Both the position numbers and the translations under genes were made by a program. A stretch of 64,000 nucleotides of DNA. It comes from Sporolactobacillus terrae DSM 11697 (GTDB lineage Bacteria; Bacillota; Bacilli; Bacillales; Sporolactobacillaceae). The stretch spans positions 94,486 to 158,485 of the forward strand of contig NZ_JFZC01000039.1 in NCBI RefSeq assembly GCF_000648615.1, in the 5' to 3' direction. Position 1 is the stretch's first letter. The number at the start of each line of letters is the position of its first letter. Below, in pieces: positions 38,785-47,288 of the stretch. The notes under the pieces were generated by a model. It saw nothing but the letters and a program-made list of their open reading frames with translations, was not told the origin of the DNA and ran no database searches.

Positions 38785-39552
38785 ATGCAGCGTTATTTCA
38801 TTAATGCCGATCAGTTTAGCGATCATAGGGTAACCATTACCGGTGATGATGCGCACCATATTCAGAAGGTCATGCGTATGAAACCCTCTGACCTAATCCT
38901 GTGTGCGAATAATAAAGGTGCTGTTTATCTATGTGCAATTGAATCCTTTGCAGAGGGCAGCGTGCAAGCACTGATCAAAAGTCGGCAATGCGTAGATTCT
39001 GAACTGCCCATTCATGTCACCATTGCACAGGGCATTCCTAAAGGTGATAAATTTGAAACGATTATTCAAAAAGGAACAGAATGCGGAGCACGCTGTTTTG
39101 TTCCTTTTCAGGCTGATCGCTGCGTTGCGCTGTGGAAAAAGAACAAGGCGGATAAGAAACGGCTCCGCCTTGAAAAGATAAGTAAGGAAGCGGCAGAGCA
39201 GTCGCACCGTCGCTTTATTCCTGAAATCCGTGAACCGATGAATTTGGATCAGTTGATCGCGTTTAGTGCGTCATTTCCATTTAAAGTGGTTGCCTTCGAA
39301 GAAACTGCGAAAGCAGGACAACAGGCATGTTTTCCGACTGTACTAAAAGAAATGACTGCCGGAGATTCCTTGCTTGCTGTCGTTGGTCCAGAGGGTGGCT
39401 TGACGGCTGAAGAAGCAGATACTTTGAAGAATCATGGCTTCGCTCTGTGCGGACTCGGCCCGCGAATTTTAAGAACGGAAACAGCAGCATTGTACCTTTT
39501 ATCGGCGATCTCTTATCATTTTGAACTTTTACAATGTGGGGTGGATGAATAA
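38785..39552 (+). CDS. rsmE: 16S rRNA m3U1498 methyltransferase RsmE
   Basis: This 255-residue SPOUT enzyme methylates U1498 of 16S rRNA. A PUA-like N-terminal domain (DDAHHIQKVMRMKPSD) is followed by the knotted SAM fold with TKGDKFE-type IPKGDKFETIIQKGTECG, VVGPEGGLTAEEAD and LGPRILRTETAALYLL. It follows prmA with a one-base gap and precedes mtaB by two bases, so translation is likely coupled. Confidence 0.95.
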   Translation: MQRYFINADQFSDHRVTITGDDAHHIQKVMRMKPSDLILCANNKGAVYLCAIESFAEGSVQALIKSRQCVDSELPIHVTIAQGIPKGDKFETIIQKGTECGARCFVPFQADRCVALWKKNKADKKRLRLEKISKEAAEQSHRRFIPEIREPMNLDQLIAFSASFPFKVVAFEETAKAGQQACFPTVLKEMTAGDSLLAVVGPEGGLTAEEADTLKNHGFALCGLGPRILRTETAALYLLSAISYHFELLQCGVDE

Positions 39553-39554
39553 AA

Positions 39555-40901
39555 ATGCCTTCAGTTGCTTTTCACACATTAGGATGCAAGGTTAATCATT
39601 ACGAAACGGAAGCGATATGGCAGCTTTTTAAAAATCAGGGCTATGAACGTGCTGAATTTGAAAAACATGCGGATGTCTACATCATTAACACATGCACGGT
39701 AACCAATACCGGTGATCAGAAGAGCCGCCAAACGATTCGCCGAGCGATTCGAAGCAATCCGGAGGCAGTGATCTGCGTTACCGGCTGCTACGCGCAGACC
39801 TCGCCGGCTGAGGTGATGTCTATCCCAGGCGTCGATATCGTCGTCGGCACTCAGGACCGCAATCGTCTGCTTGGCTTTGTCGAGCAGTACCGAAGAGACC
39901 GGGAACCGATCAACGGGGTAAGCGACATCATGAAAGCAAAGGTGTATGAAGAACTTGATGTACCAGCATTTACGGATCGGACACGCGCATCACTCAAGAT
40001 TCAGGAAGGATGCAATAATTTTTGTACTTTCTGCGTGATTCCTTGGGCGCGCGGGCTCCTGCGTTCACGGACGCCTGAAAATGTGATGAAACAAGCACAG
40101 CAGCTGGTTGATGCCGGATACAAGGAGATCGTCCTGACCGGGATACATACTGCCGGCTACGGAGAAGACATGGAGAATTATAATTTCGCTCAGCTGCTCC
40201 GTGATCTGGAGAGCAACGTGGTTGGTTTGAAGCGGCTTAGAATTTCTTCAATTGAAGCAAGTCAAATCACCGATGAAGTGATCGATGTTGTCGGTCGTTC
40301 AAAGGTTCTTGCCCGCCATCTCCATATTCCATTGCAAGCAGGATCCGATACCGTTTTGGAACGGATGCATCGTAAATATAAAACAGAATTTTTTGCGAAG
40401 AAGATTGCGCTGCTGCGTGAAGCACTTCCTGATTTTGCGTTGACTTCCGATGTTATTGTTGGTTTTCCTGGCGAAACGGATGAAGAATTCGAGCAAACCT
40501 ATGCCTTTATCCGCGACCTGCATTTTTCAGAGCTTCATGTTTTTCCCTATTCAAAACGAACCGGTACACCGGCTGCTGGGATGAAGGATCAAGTGCCGGA
40601 TAAAGTCAAGCATGAGCGCGTCAATCGTTTGATTGAATTATCAAATAAGCTGTCGGCAGAGTATGCGGCAAAATATGAGCAACAGGTATTGGAGGTTATT
40701 CCTGAAGAACCTCTGAATCATCATGAAGAAGATGGCTACTTTGTTGGCTTCACAGACAACTATTTGAAGGTGAAGTTCAAGTATCCGTCTAACGATATTG
40801 TAGGTAAACTTGTCCGTGTCAAATTAGTGAAAACAGGCTATCCAATCAATGAAGGCGAGTTCGTTCGCGTTCTAGATCCGAACTCAGCAACGCTGGCCTA
40901 A
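39555..40901 (+). CDS. mtaB: tRNA threonylcarbamoyladenosine methylthiotransferase MtaB
   Basis: This 448-residue radical SAM enzyme makes ms2t6A37 in tRNA. The N-terminal UPF0004 domain has TLGCKVNHYE, NTCTVTN and TGCYAQ cysteines; the radical SAM motif is EGCNNFCTFCVIPWARG; a TRAM domain ends the protein. It matches B. subtilis YqeV over its length. It is convergent with yqeW, only 13 bases apart, and no separate terminator was seen. Confidence 0.96.
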   Translation: MPSVAFHTLGCKVNHYETEAIWQLFKNQGYERAEFEKHADVYIINTCTVTNTGDQKSRQTIRRAIRSNPEAVICVTGCYAQTSPAEVMSIPGVDIVVGTQDRNRLLGFVEQYRRDREPINGVSDIMKAKVYEELDVPAFTDRTRASLKIQEGCNNFCTFCVIPWARGLLRSRTPENVMKQAQQLVDAGYKEIVLTGIHTAGYGEDMENYNFAQLLRDLESNVVGLKRLRISSIEASQITDEVIDVVGRSKVLARHLHIPLQAGSDTVLERMHRKYKTEFFAKKIALLREALPDFALTSDVIVGFPGETDEEFEQTYAFIRDLHFSELHVFPYSKRTGTPAAGMKDQVPDKVKHERVNRLIELSNKLSAEYAAKYEQQVLEVIPEEPLNHHEEDGYFVGFTDNYLKVKFKYPSNDIVGKLVRVKLVKTGYPINEGEFVRVLDPNSATLA

Positions 40902-40914
40902 CTTAGAAATGGGT

Positions 40915-41835
40915 TTATAAGCGGTGCCGCTCAACCCAGCGGCCGTATGGACCGGCTAGAGGTACAGCGATTAAACCGGTAACCAGATTAAAGATAACCG
41001 ATGCGTGCGCAAGAGCCGTCTTGCCACTGCCGCCCAGCATCATCGTGTAATCGCCCATAAAATGGATAAATGGGAAAAAAGCGACAACGCTCAACACATT
41101 AAACAGAATATGCGTGTAGGCGGTCCATCGGCCTTCACGCCCTGTGCCAAGACTTGCAAGGTAGGTGGTCAGGCAAGTACCCACATTAGAGCCAAGCATA
41201 ATGGCAATTGCAGCAGGCAAAGTGAGTATGTTGTGGTCAAGAAAACCCATGCAGACAAGCAAGGTGGCGGAACTCGATTGAATAATCGCAGAAAAAAGTG
41301 TGCCTACGATGACGGCGTAAAGCATGCTTCCATTGGCATCGACTAACAGGTCGCGAACAAAGGGCGATTGAGTCAAGGATTCAGCGAGCGAACTGAATCC
41401 GTTCATCGATGCGAAAAGGCAGCCGATTCCAAATAAAAAAGAGCCGAACGAAAAAAATCGTTTGAACGGCAGACACATCATGAGCAAACCGGCGGCGAAA
41501 AACACATAATGAAGTGATCCGATGGGCAGTGCAGCAATTTCACCGGTCATCGTCGTACCGATGTTTGCGCCAAGAATAATGCCGACGCTCTGCGAGAAAT
41601 GCATAGCCTGTGCGCCAATTAATCCGACAGTGATAATCGTAACTGCTGAACTGCTCTGCAGAAGCATCGATGCCAGTGTCCCAATAATCAGACCTCTCAT
41701 TGGCGTGCTTGCTGCACGTTCCAATGTGTTGCGCATGCGACGACCGACGAGTGCATTCATGCCTCCGGACATGACGCCCATTCCGAGCAAGAAAAGTAAG
41801 ATATATAAAATAAAAGCAACGACTTGATGATTCAC
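40915..41835 (-). CDS. yqeW: Na/Pi-cotransporter II family protein (YqeW)
   Basis: This 306-residue membrane protein carries two inverted PF02690 repeats with QSSSAVTIITVGLIG plus GANIGTTMTGEI, and QSSSATLLVCMG plus LGSNVGTCLTTYLA. It is probably a sodium-dependent phosphate transporter. GTG 41835 is chosen because GAGGTG lies six bases upstream; a GTG at 41844 overlaps that site. It lies on the minus strand between mtaB and rpsU, as yqeW does in B. subtilis. Confidence 0.9.
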   Translation of the reverse strand: MNHQVVAFILYILLFLLGMGVMSGGMNALVGRRMRNTLERAASTPMRGLIIGTLASMLLQSSSAVTIITVGLIGAQAMHFSQSVGIILGANIGTTMTGEIAALPIGSLHYVFFAAGLLMMCLPFKRFFSFGSFLFGIGCLFASMNGFSSLAESLTQSPFVRDLLVDANGSMLYAVIVGTLFSAIIQSSSATLLVCMGFLDHNILTLPAAIAIMLGSNVGTCLTTYLASLGTGREGRWTAYTHILFNVLSVVAFFPFIHFMGDYTMMLGGSGKTALAHASVIFNLVTGLIAVPLAGPYGRWVERHRL

Positions 41836-41983
41836 TTTGATCACCTCGTCCTATTCTATGGACAAGGCAAGGAATGAATGACAAAAATGATTCCAATTGC
41901 AAGTGAATTTCGTTGTTTCCAATTTTTTTTCGTACGCGCGAACTGTAATTTAGCGCTGACTGGAAAAAAAAGCATTTCCTCAT

Positions 41984-42012
41984 TTGATAATTTGTTTTCT
42001 ATCGTATATAAT
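41984..42012 (+). promoter_or_regulatory. Sigma-A promoter for rpsU
   Basis: TTGATA (41984-41989), a 17-base spacer and TATAAT (42007-42012), 64 bases before the rpsU start. Confidence 0.8.
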
Positions 42013-42075
42013 GGCTATTGACATAAAAGAGATGTCATTTGAATTGTTTTCGTTTTTGGAGGGAGGGAAACAAAG

Positions 42076-42255
42076 ATGGTCGAGACACGAGTTCGGAAGA
42101 ATGAATCGATTGAAGATGCGCTTCGACGTTTTAAACGGTCGGTTTCGAAATCCGGTACATTAGCGGAAGTTAAGAAACGGAGAAATTACGAGAAACCAAG
42201 TGTTAAGCGTAAGAAAAAATCTGAGGCTGCGCGTAAAAAACGCCGCAGATACTAA
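42076..42255 (+). CDS. rpsU: 30S ribosomal protein bS21
   Basis: This 59-residue basic protein has the bS21 pattern [19 protein letters not shown] near the start and ends in a Lys/Arg-rich tail (ARKKRRRY). GGAGGGAGGG lies upstream of ATG 42076. It helps 30S subunits engage mRNA during initiation. It is short enough to be missed by gene finders. It is co-transcribed with yqeY, 15 bases downstream. Confidence 0.97.
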   Translation: MVETRVRKNESIEDALRRFKRSVSKSGTLAEVKKRRNYEKPSVKRKKKSEAARKKRRRY

Positions 42256-42270
42256 GAAGGAGCACGGCAA

Positions 42271-42717
42271 ATGAGCCTTGTTGATCGTTTGACTACAGAT
42301 ATGAAACAAGCGATGAGAGCGCGAGATAAGGAAAACCTCTCGGTCATTCGCATGATTAAAACATCGCTGCAGAACGAATCGATCAAACTAGGTAAACCAT
42401 TGTCCGATGACGAGGCACTGGCAGTCCTGACCCGAGAGCTTAAGCAGAGGAAAGACTCCCTCCAAGAGTTTAAGAATGCAGGGCGTCAGGATCTTGTTGA
42501 TGAAGTCACCAGTGAAATTGCAATTGTCCAAAAATATATGCCTGAACAATTTTCTGAAGAAAAAGTTGAGGCGATTATAGATGAAACAATTTCGGAAGTC
42601 GGTGCCGCTTCTAAAGCAGATATCGGCAAAGTGATGAAAGCGATAATGCCTAAGGTAAAAGGCCGGGCAGATGGCGGTATGGTCAATAAAATCGTGCGCA
42701 GTAAATTAAGTGAATAA
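42271..42717 (+). CDS. yqeY: GatB/YqeY domain protein
   Basis: This 148-residue protein has the YqeY fold with [23 protein letters not shown] at the start, a helical middle and the tRNA-binding-like tail domain [22 protein letters not shown]. The domain resembles the C-terminal part of GatB, but free-standing members have no proven activity. AAGGAGC lies before the ATG. A strong terminator closes the rpsU-yqeY unit. Confidence 0.93.
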   Translation: MSLVDRLTTDMKQAMRARDKENLSVIRMIKTSLQNESIKLGKPLSDDEALAVLTRELKQRKDSLQEFKNAGRQDLVDEVTSEIAIVQKYMPEQFSEEKVEAIIDETISEVGAASKADIGKVMKAIMPKVKGRADGGMVNKIVRSKLSE

Positions 42718-42721
42718 AAGT

Positions 42722-42762
42722 AAAAACTCTGTTTGGTCCTAGTGAACAAACAGAGTTTTATT
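42722..42762 (+). terminator. Intrinsic terminator after yqeY
   Basis: AAAACTCTGTTTG and CAAACAGAGTTTT are perfect 13-base arms with a short loop. Confidence 0.92.
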
Positions 42763-42854
42763 TATGTGCAAGATTTTAAAAATAATTCATGGTACGATAG
42801 ATGTTGAAGATGATACATGGCGTAACAATCTAAGAAAGACAGGAGATGAGATTA

Positions 42855-43856
42855 ATGTTAGACGCTTCAACAGTGAGTGTTTTAATTATCGCGGCTCTGC
42901 TGATCATTGCAATTGTCGTGCTGTTTACGTTTGTCCCGGTAATGCTATGGATTTCAGCACTGTCATCAGGTGTTCGAATTAGCATATTCACATTAATTGG
43001 TATGCGATTGAGGCGTGTTATTCCAAGGCGTGTGATTGATCCGTTAATTAAGGCGACAAAAGCGGGGCTTGATCTACACACCAATCAATTGGAAAGCCAC
43101 TATCTGGCTGGAGGAAATGTCGATCGTGTGGTTAACGCGCTGATTGCGGCTCACCGCGCAAATATTGATTTGACTTTTGCTCGTGCAGCAGCAATTGATC
43201 TTGCCGGAAGAGATGTTCTTGAAGCTGTGCAGATGAGTGTTAATCCTAAGGTTATTGAGACCCCTTATATTGCCGGTGTGGCGATTAATGGGATTGAAGT
43301 TAAAGTCAAGGCAAGGATTACGGTTCGTGCGAATATTGACCGTCTCGTCGGCGGTGCCGGTGAAGAAACGGTGATCGCTCGTGTCGGAGAGGGTGTCGTC
43401 AGCACAATTGGTGCTTCGTCAACGCATAAAGATGTATTAAAAAATCCGGATACCATTTCAAAGACTGTTCTTGAAAAAGGTCTGGATGCTGGAACGGCTT
43501 TTGAAATTCTATCGATTGATATAGCGGATGTGGATGTCGGCAAGAACATTGGTGCCTTTCTGCAGACCGAGCAGGCAGAAGCAGACAAAAATATTGCACA
43601 GGCCAAAGCCGAAGAACGGCGTGCCATGGCTGTGGCAAATGAACAAGAAATGCGTGCGCGTGTCGAAGAAATGCGTGCCAAGGTTGTCGAAGCGGAATCC
43701 GAAGTACCTCTGGCCATGGCTGCTGCGCTGAAATCAGGTAAGCTTGGTGTCATGGATTATATGAACTACAACAATATTAAGGCTGATACAGAAATGCGCC
43801 ATTCCTTCGGTAAACAGGAGAACAGCGACAATACGTCAGGCGACGAGTACAAGTAA
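42855..43856 (+). CDS. floA: Flotillin-like protein FloA (YqfA)
   Basis: This 333-residue lipid-raft scaffold organises membrane microdomains. The N-terminal hydrophobic hairpin spans residues 5-30 with [13 protein letters not shown], then the SPFH domain ([40 protein letters not shown]) and a coiled-coil with [24 protein letters not shown] 42855, ten bases after AGGAG, is used rather than ATG 42846. The nfeD-type gene yqeZ, usually upstream, is missing here. Confidence 0.95.
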   Translation: MLDASTVSVLIIAALLIIAIVVLFTFVPVMLWISALSSGVRISIFTLIGMRLRRVIPRRVIDPLIKATKAGLDLHTNQLESHYLAGGNVDRVVNALIAAHRANIDLTFARAAAIDLAGRDVLEAVQMSVNPKVIETPYIAGVAINGIEVKVKARITVRANIDRLVGGAGEETVIARVGEGVVSTIGASSTHKDVLKNPDTISKTVLEKGLDAGTAFEILSIDIADVDVGKNIGAFLQTEQAEADKNIAQAKAEERRAMAVANEQEMRARVEEMRAKVVEAESEVPLAMAAALKSGKLGVMDYMNYNNIKADTEMRHSFGKQENSDNTSGDEYK

Positions 43857-43889
43857 TGTTGTGAAGCGATTCAGTAAGGAGGTTGCCCT

Positions 43890-44351
43890 ATGTTTTTTAT
43901 CTGGGTCATCGGCGTCGTCATCTATTTGATTTTCACTGTAGCTCGATCAGTAGAAAAGCAAAATGCAAAGGAACGAAAGATCAGGCAAGAACGCGGAAGG
44001 CGCCCGCACCCACAGGTTTCGATGCAGCGGTCGATGCGGCAAGCTGCCAAAATAGGCTCCAATCAGAAACAGAGTACTGAACTGGTCACCGAACAGGCAT
44101 CTTCTGAACCAGTGACCGAAAATGAATGGGTAAAAAGATATCAACAGATGAAAGAACGGTTTAATGAGTCCATTCCTGCTCCTTCAGAAACACCTTCTGT
44201 ACAGGCCAAAGTTCCCCGATCCATCAGTACGGATAACACCTGGATGAGCGATCGGCAGAAGCTTCGCCAAGCCTTCATTTTTTCTGAAATAATCGGGAAA
44301 CCGCGCTCTGCCCAGCCTCATCGTTATTTTGAAAACAAAAAAATTCGCTGA
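43890..44351 (+). CDS. Unknown membrane-anchored basic protein between floA and yqfC
   Basis: I do not recognise this 153-residue protein. Residues 1-17 form one hydrophobic segment, followed by a strongly basic stretch (about 22-55) and a hydrophilic linker rich in Glu, Ser and Pro. The end has WMSDRQKLRQAFIFSEIIG and GKPRSAQPHRYF, which look like a short docking or folded motif. AGGAGG precedes the ATG, so it is probably expressed. It occupies the place of yqfB in B. subtilis and is likely co-transcribed with floA, so a flotillin partner role is possible but unproven. Confidence 0.7.
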   Translation: MFFIWVIGVVIYLIFTVARSVEKQNAKERKIRQERGRRPHPQVSMQRSMRQAAKIGSNQKQSTELVTEQASSEPVTENEWVKRYQQMKERFNESIPAPSETPSVQAKVPRSISTDNTWMSDRQKLRQAFIFSEIIGKPRSAQPHRYFENKKIR

Positions 44352-44363
44352 CCATATTCTTTG

Positions 44364-44408
44364 AGGGTGTCTCAAAAGTCTCTTTACGACAATGAGACCC
44401 TTTTTTTT
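44364..44408 (+). terminator. Terminator after the unknown membrane protein
   Basis: AGGGTGTCTC pairs with GAGACCCT apart from a two-base bulge, followed by eight Ts. It contains GTGTCTCAAAAGTC, the same 14 bases as at the 29.4 kb hairpin. Confidence 0.8.
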
Positions 44409-44550
44409 ATGAACACAGAAATAGATGTTTGGTTGGGCTATCAAAAGGATGCGTTGTATAACAAGCAGCCGATTTTCATGAGGATTTATTTGAAACCGGT
44501 GCTATCAGCAGCTCTTCATTCATAAGCATGTAATGAGGTGGAGGGAGATT

Positions 44551-44832
44551 ATGAGAAAATGGAGCGCTCATTTAAAAAAGTGGTTTGCCGAAGTATCCGA
44601 CATTCCTGAAGATGTGATGCTGGGTGTTCCCCGATTAACACTAATCGGCCAGTTTCGACTCTCCATTGAAAACTATCAAAGCGTTCTCTCATTCTCGAAA
44701 ACTGAGTTGAAACTTGCTTTAAATGAGGGCGAACTCCATATAACAGGCAATGATTTTGTTCTCGAAACGATTCTTGAGAAGGAAATTGTTCTCCAGGGAC
44801 GCGTAACGGGTGTCCGATTTGAGAATGAATGA
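44551..44832 (+). CDS. yqfC: Sporulation protein YqfC
   Basis: This 93-residue protein matches YqfC/YabP-like sporulation proteins: WFAEVSDIPEDVMLGVPRLTL, IENYQSVLSF and GELHITGNDF. In B. subtilis it is part of the sigma-E regulon and works with YqfD; its job is not known. ATG 44551 follows GGAGGGAG; an upstream ATG at 44533 is not conserved. yqfD follows after 18 bases. Confidence 0.9.
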   Translation: MRKWSAHLKKWFAEVSDIPEDVMLGVPRLTLIGQFRLSIENYQSVLSFSKTELKLALNEGELHITGNDFVLETILEKEIVLQGRVTGVRFENE

Positions 44833-44850
44833 TGAAGGGAGGCTGTTTGG

Positions 44851-46065
44851 TTGAGGCATCTATTGCATCGTACAGAAGGCTATTTAAGAGCGGAGATCAT
44901 TGGCGCGGAGCCGGAACGGTTCATTCGAATCGGATTGCGTGAACAGATACGTATTTGGAATATTATGCGCACAAATGAGACAACCCTGACGTGCTCCATT
45001 GCACTCACTGATTCGAATGCATTAAGAATGCTGCTGAAAGAGTCAAAATGTCGCATTCATATTCTAGAAAAAAACGGGCTTCCCTTTTATTTGAGAAAAT
45101 TAAAATTGCGGCTGGGAATTACGGCCGGGCTGCTTTTTTTTATGATGCTTCTCCTCATGCTTTCCAACATGGTCTGGTCGGTTCGAATTGATGGTGCCGA
45201 TCCGAAATTAGCGGATCAAATTCGCAACATTTTAAGGCAGAATCATTTATACGAAGGTTCGCTCGATCTATTTGTTCCGGATACAAGCCAGCTTGAAAAT
45301 GCGCTGTCAACAAAATTAACCAAGGTCACATGGATTGGCGTCTCAAGAAAAGGAACCACTTATCGGATTAATGTCGTTGAAAAAAAGTATCCCCAACCTA
45401 AAGAGGTGAGCGGACCGAGAAATTTAGTTGCCGCGAAACAAGCGGTTGTCCAGCGCCTATACGTTGAAAACGGACAACCTTTAGTGGAAAGTGACCAGTT
45501 CGTCAAAGCCGGACAGGTATTGGTCAGCGGGAAAATAGGCAGTGACGAGTCATTCAAATTCGTTTCATCAAGAGGCAAAGTGATTGGCGAGACTTGGTAT
45601 CGCTCAGAAATGCAAATCCCAATGACGAATCACTACACGCTTTATACGGGAAAGGACTATAATCGTTATCAGCTGAAAATGTGGCACATGACTGTTTCAT
45701 TATGGGGCTTTAAAAAGCAGCCGTTCAAAGCATATGATTTGGAAACGGTTCGCAAACCAATCCGTTTTTTGATTTGGCGTACACCTTTTGTTTTGATCAA
45801 ACAGCAGTACAGACAAACAAAACAAGTGACGCGACAGTTGACCGTTGCACAAGCGACCCGTGACGCAATTGAATCGTCGGAGAAGAAACTGTTGGATCAG
45901 TTGCCTGAGGATGCTAAAATTCTTAATGCTGTTATTGATTATAAAAAAATTGTGAGAGGGCAGTTGTACTTGCGCACGCATCAAGTTGTTCATGAGAATA
46001 TTGCTGTCCCAAAAGCAATCAATATCGCGAAGGAAAAAAAGAAGATGAAGAAAAAGCCGCAATAA
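44851..46065 (+). CDS. yqfD: Sporulation protein YqfD
   Basis: This 404-residue protein has an N-terminal soluble region, a single membrane helix (about residues 88-112, LGITAGLLFFMMLLLM) and a large extracytoplasmic part. It matches the YqfD family of mother-cell sporulation proteins, which resemble SpoIV-type and stage IV proteins. The start is TTG 44851, eight to nine bases after GGGAGG. It ends with a Lys-rich tail. A large stem-loop follows rather than a classical terminator. Confidence 0.9.
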   Translation: MRHLLHRTEGYLRAEIIGAEPERFIRIGLREQIRIWNIMRTNETTLTCSIALTDSNALRMLLKESKCRIHILEKNGLPFYLRKLKLRLGITAGLLFFMMLLLMLSNMVWSVRIDGADPKLADQIRNILRQNHLYEGSLDLFVPDTSQLENALSTKLTKVTWIGVSRKGTTYRINVVEKKYPQPKEVSGPRNLVAAKQAVVQRLYVENGQPLVESDQFVKAGQVLVSGKIGSDESFKFVSSRGKVIGETWYRSEMQIPMTNHYTLYTGKDYNRYQLKMWHMTVSLWGFKKQPFKAYDLETVRKPIRFLIWRTPFVLIKQQYRQTKQVTRQLTVAQATRDAIESSEKKLLDQLPEDAKILNAVIDYKKIVRGQLYLRTHQVVHENIAVPKAINIAKEKKKMKKKPQ

Positions 46066-46090
46066 AACTGCTGCAATGCCGTGCATGTAC

Positions 46091-46158
46091 TTCCTTGCTT
46101 ACAGTCGCTGCATCACAACGCTTAAATTGCGCCTGCAGGTGTTTTAAAAAGCAAGGAA
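46091..46158. repeat. Long nested inverted repeat between yqfD and phoH
   Basis: TTCCTTGCTT (46091-46100) and AAGCAAGGAA (46149-46158) are perfect 10-base arms. Inside are CTGCA/TGCAG and CGC/GCG pairs, so the 68 bases can fold into one long stem. There is no T-run on either strand. Confidence 0.5.
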
Positions 46159-46240
46159 TAAAATCAAAATTGGAATCTCAACAACAACATATGGTAGAAT
46201 AATGGAAACGCAACCGATTTTCAAGGAGGACACATAGAGC

Positions 46241-47200
46241 TTGCCAGAACGCCATTTATATAAAATTACATTAGAATTTGAAAATGGGAATGAAGCGCTG
46301 ATGCTTTTCGGACCGGGTGATGCGCATCTGAAGATCATTGAGCAGTCCCTAGGTTTGTCTATTGTGACCCGGGGCGGCTCCGTTAACGTCTCAACGGAAA
46401 ACGAGGGTGATGCGCGAAAAGTCGAGCAGGTCCTTAATGCACTCCTTCGTTTAATAAGAAAGGGTATCTCTATTTCCGAACGGGATGCTGTCTATGCCTT
46501 GAAGATGGCGGACAATGGGCAGCTCGATGCCTTCAGCAGCCTCTACGGCGATGAAATCGCGACAAACAGCAAGGGCAAGCCCATCCGTGTCAAGACCATG
46601 GGGCAGAAGCGCTACGTTCAAGCAATTCGCAAACATGACATGGTGTTTGCGATTGGACCTGCCGGGACCGGCAAAACTTATCTGGCTGTTGTTATGGCTG
46701 TTACAGCGATGAAGGCAGGTCAGATTAAGCGGTTGATCTTAACGCGTCCGGCAGTCGAGGCGGGTGAAAGTCTTGGTTTTCTACCGGGCGATTTAAAGGA
46801 AAAAGTCGATCCCTACTTGCGTCCGCTTTATGACGCTTTGAACGACGTGCTTGGAGCGGAACATACGCTTCGTCTCATTGAGCGGGGAACGATCGAAATC
46901 GCTCCGCTAGCTTATATGCGGGGACGGACCTTGGAGGACGCCTATGTAATCTTAGACGAAGCGCAGAATACAACGCAGGAACAGATGAAAATGTTCTTAA
47001 CGCGTTTGGGCTTTGGTTCAAAAATGATTATTACCGGTGATGTCACGCAGGTCGACCTTCCGAAGGGCAAAAAGTCCGGACTTAAAACAGCAAAGGAGCT
47101 TCTGGAACATGTGGCCGGTATTTCCTTTGTTAATTTGGATCGTACCGATGTCGTGCGTCACCCGCTTGTTCAGAAGATTATCGAAGCCTATGGGGACTGA
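46241..47200 (+). CDS. phoH: PhoH-family ATPase (PhoH-like, YqfE)
   Basis: This 319-residue P-loop ATPase has an N-terminal KH-like region, Walker A GPAGTGKTYLAVVMA, LTRPAVEAGESLGFLPGDL, Walker B YVILDEAQNTT and GDVTQVDLPKGKKSGL. PhoH proteins are RNA-associated and linked to YbeY and ribosome maturation. The start is TTG 46241, nine bases after AAGGAGG. The length equals B. subtilis PhoH. It precedes pgpH and ybeY. Confidence 0.95.
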   Translation: MPERHLYKITLEFENGNEALMLFGPGDAHLKIIEQSLGLSIVTRGGSVNVSTENEGDARKVEQVLNALLRLIRKGISISERDAVYALKMADNGQLDAFSSLYGDEIATNSKGKPIRVKTMGQKRYVQAIRKHDMVFAIGPAGTGKTYLAVVMAVTAMKAGQIKRLILTRPAVEAGESLGFLPGDLKEKVDPYLRPLYDALNDVLGAEHTLRLIERGTIEIAPLAYMRGRTLEDAYVILDEAQNTTQEQMKMFLTRLGFGSKMIITGDVTQVDLPKGKKSGLKTAKELLEHVAGISFVNLDRTDVVRHPLVQKIIEAYGD

Positions 47201-47288
47201 TCATCAGTTTTACTACTTTTAGAGAGATCAGGCAGGCGTTTCGGCGAGAAACGAACCCGAAATGGAGACAAGCTGCGGGGGCATAGCC

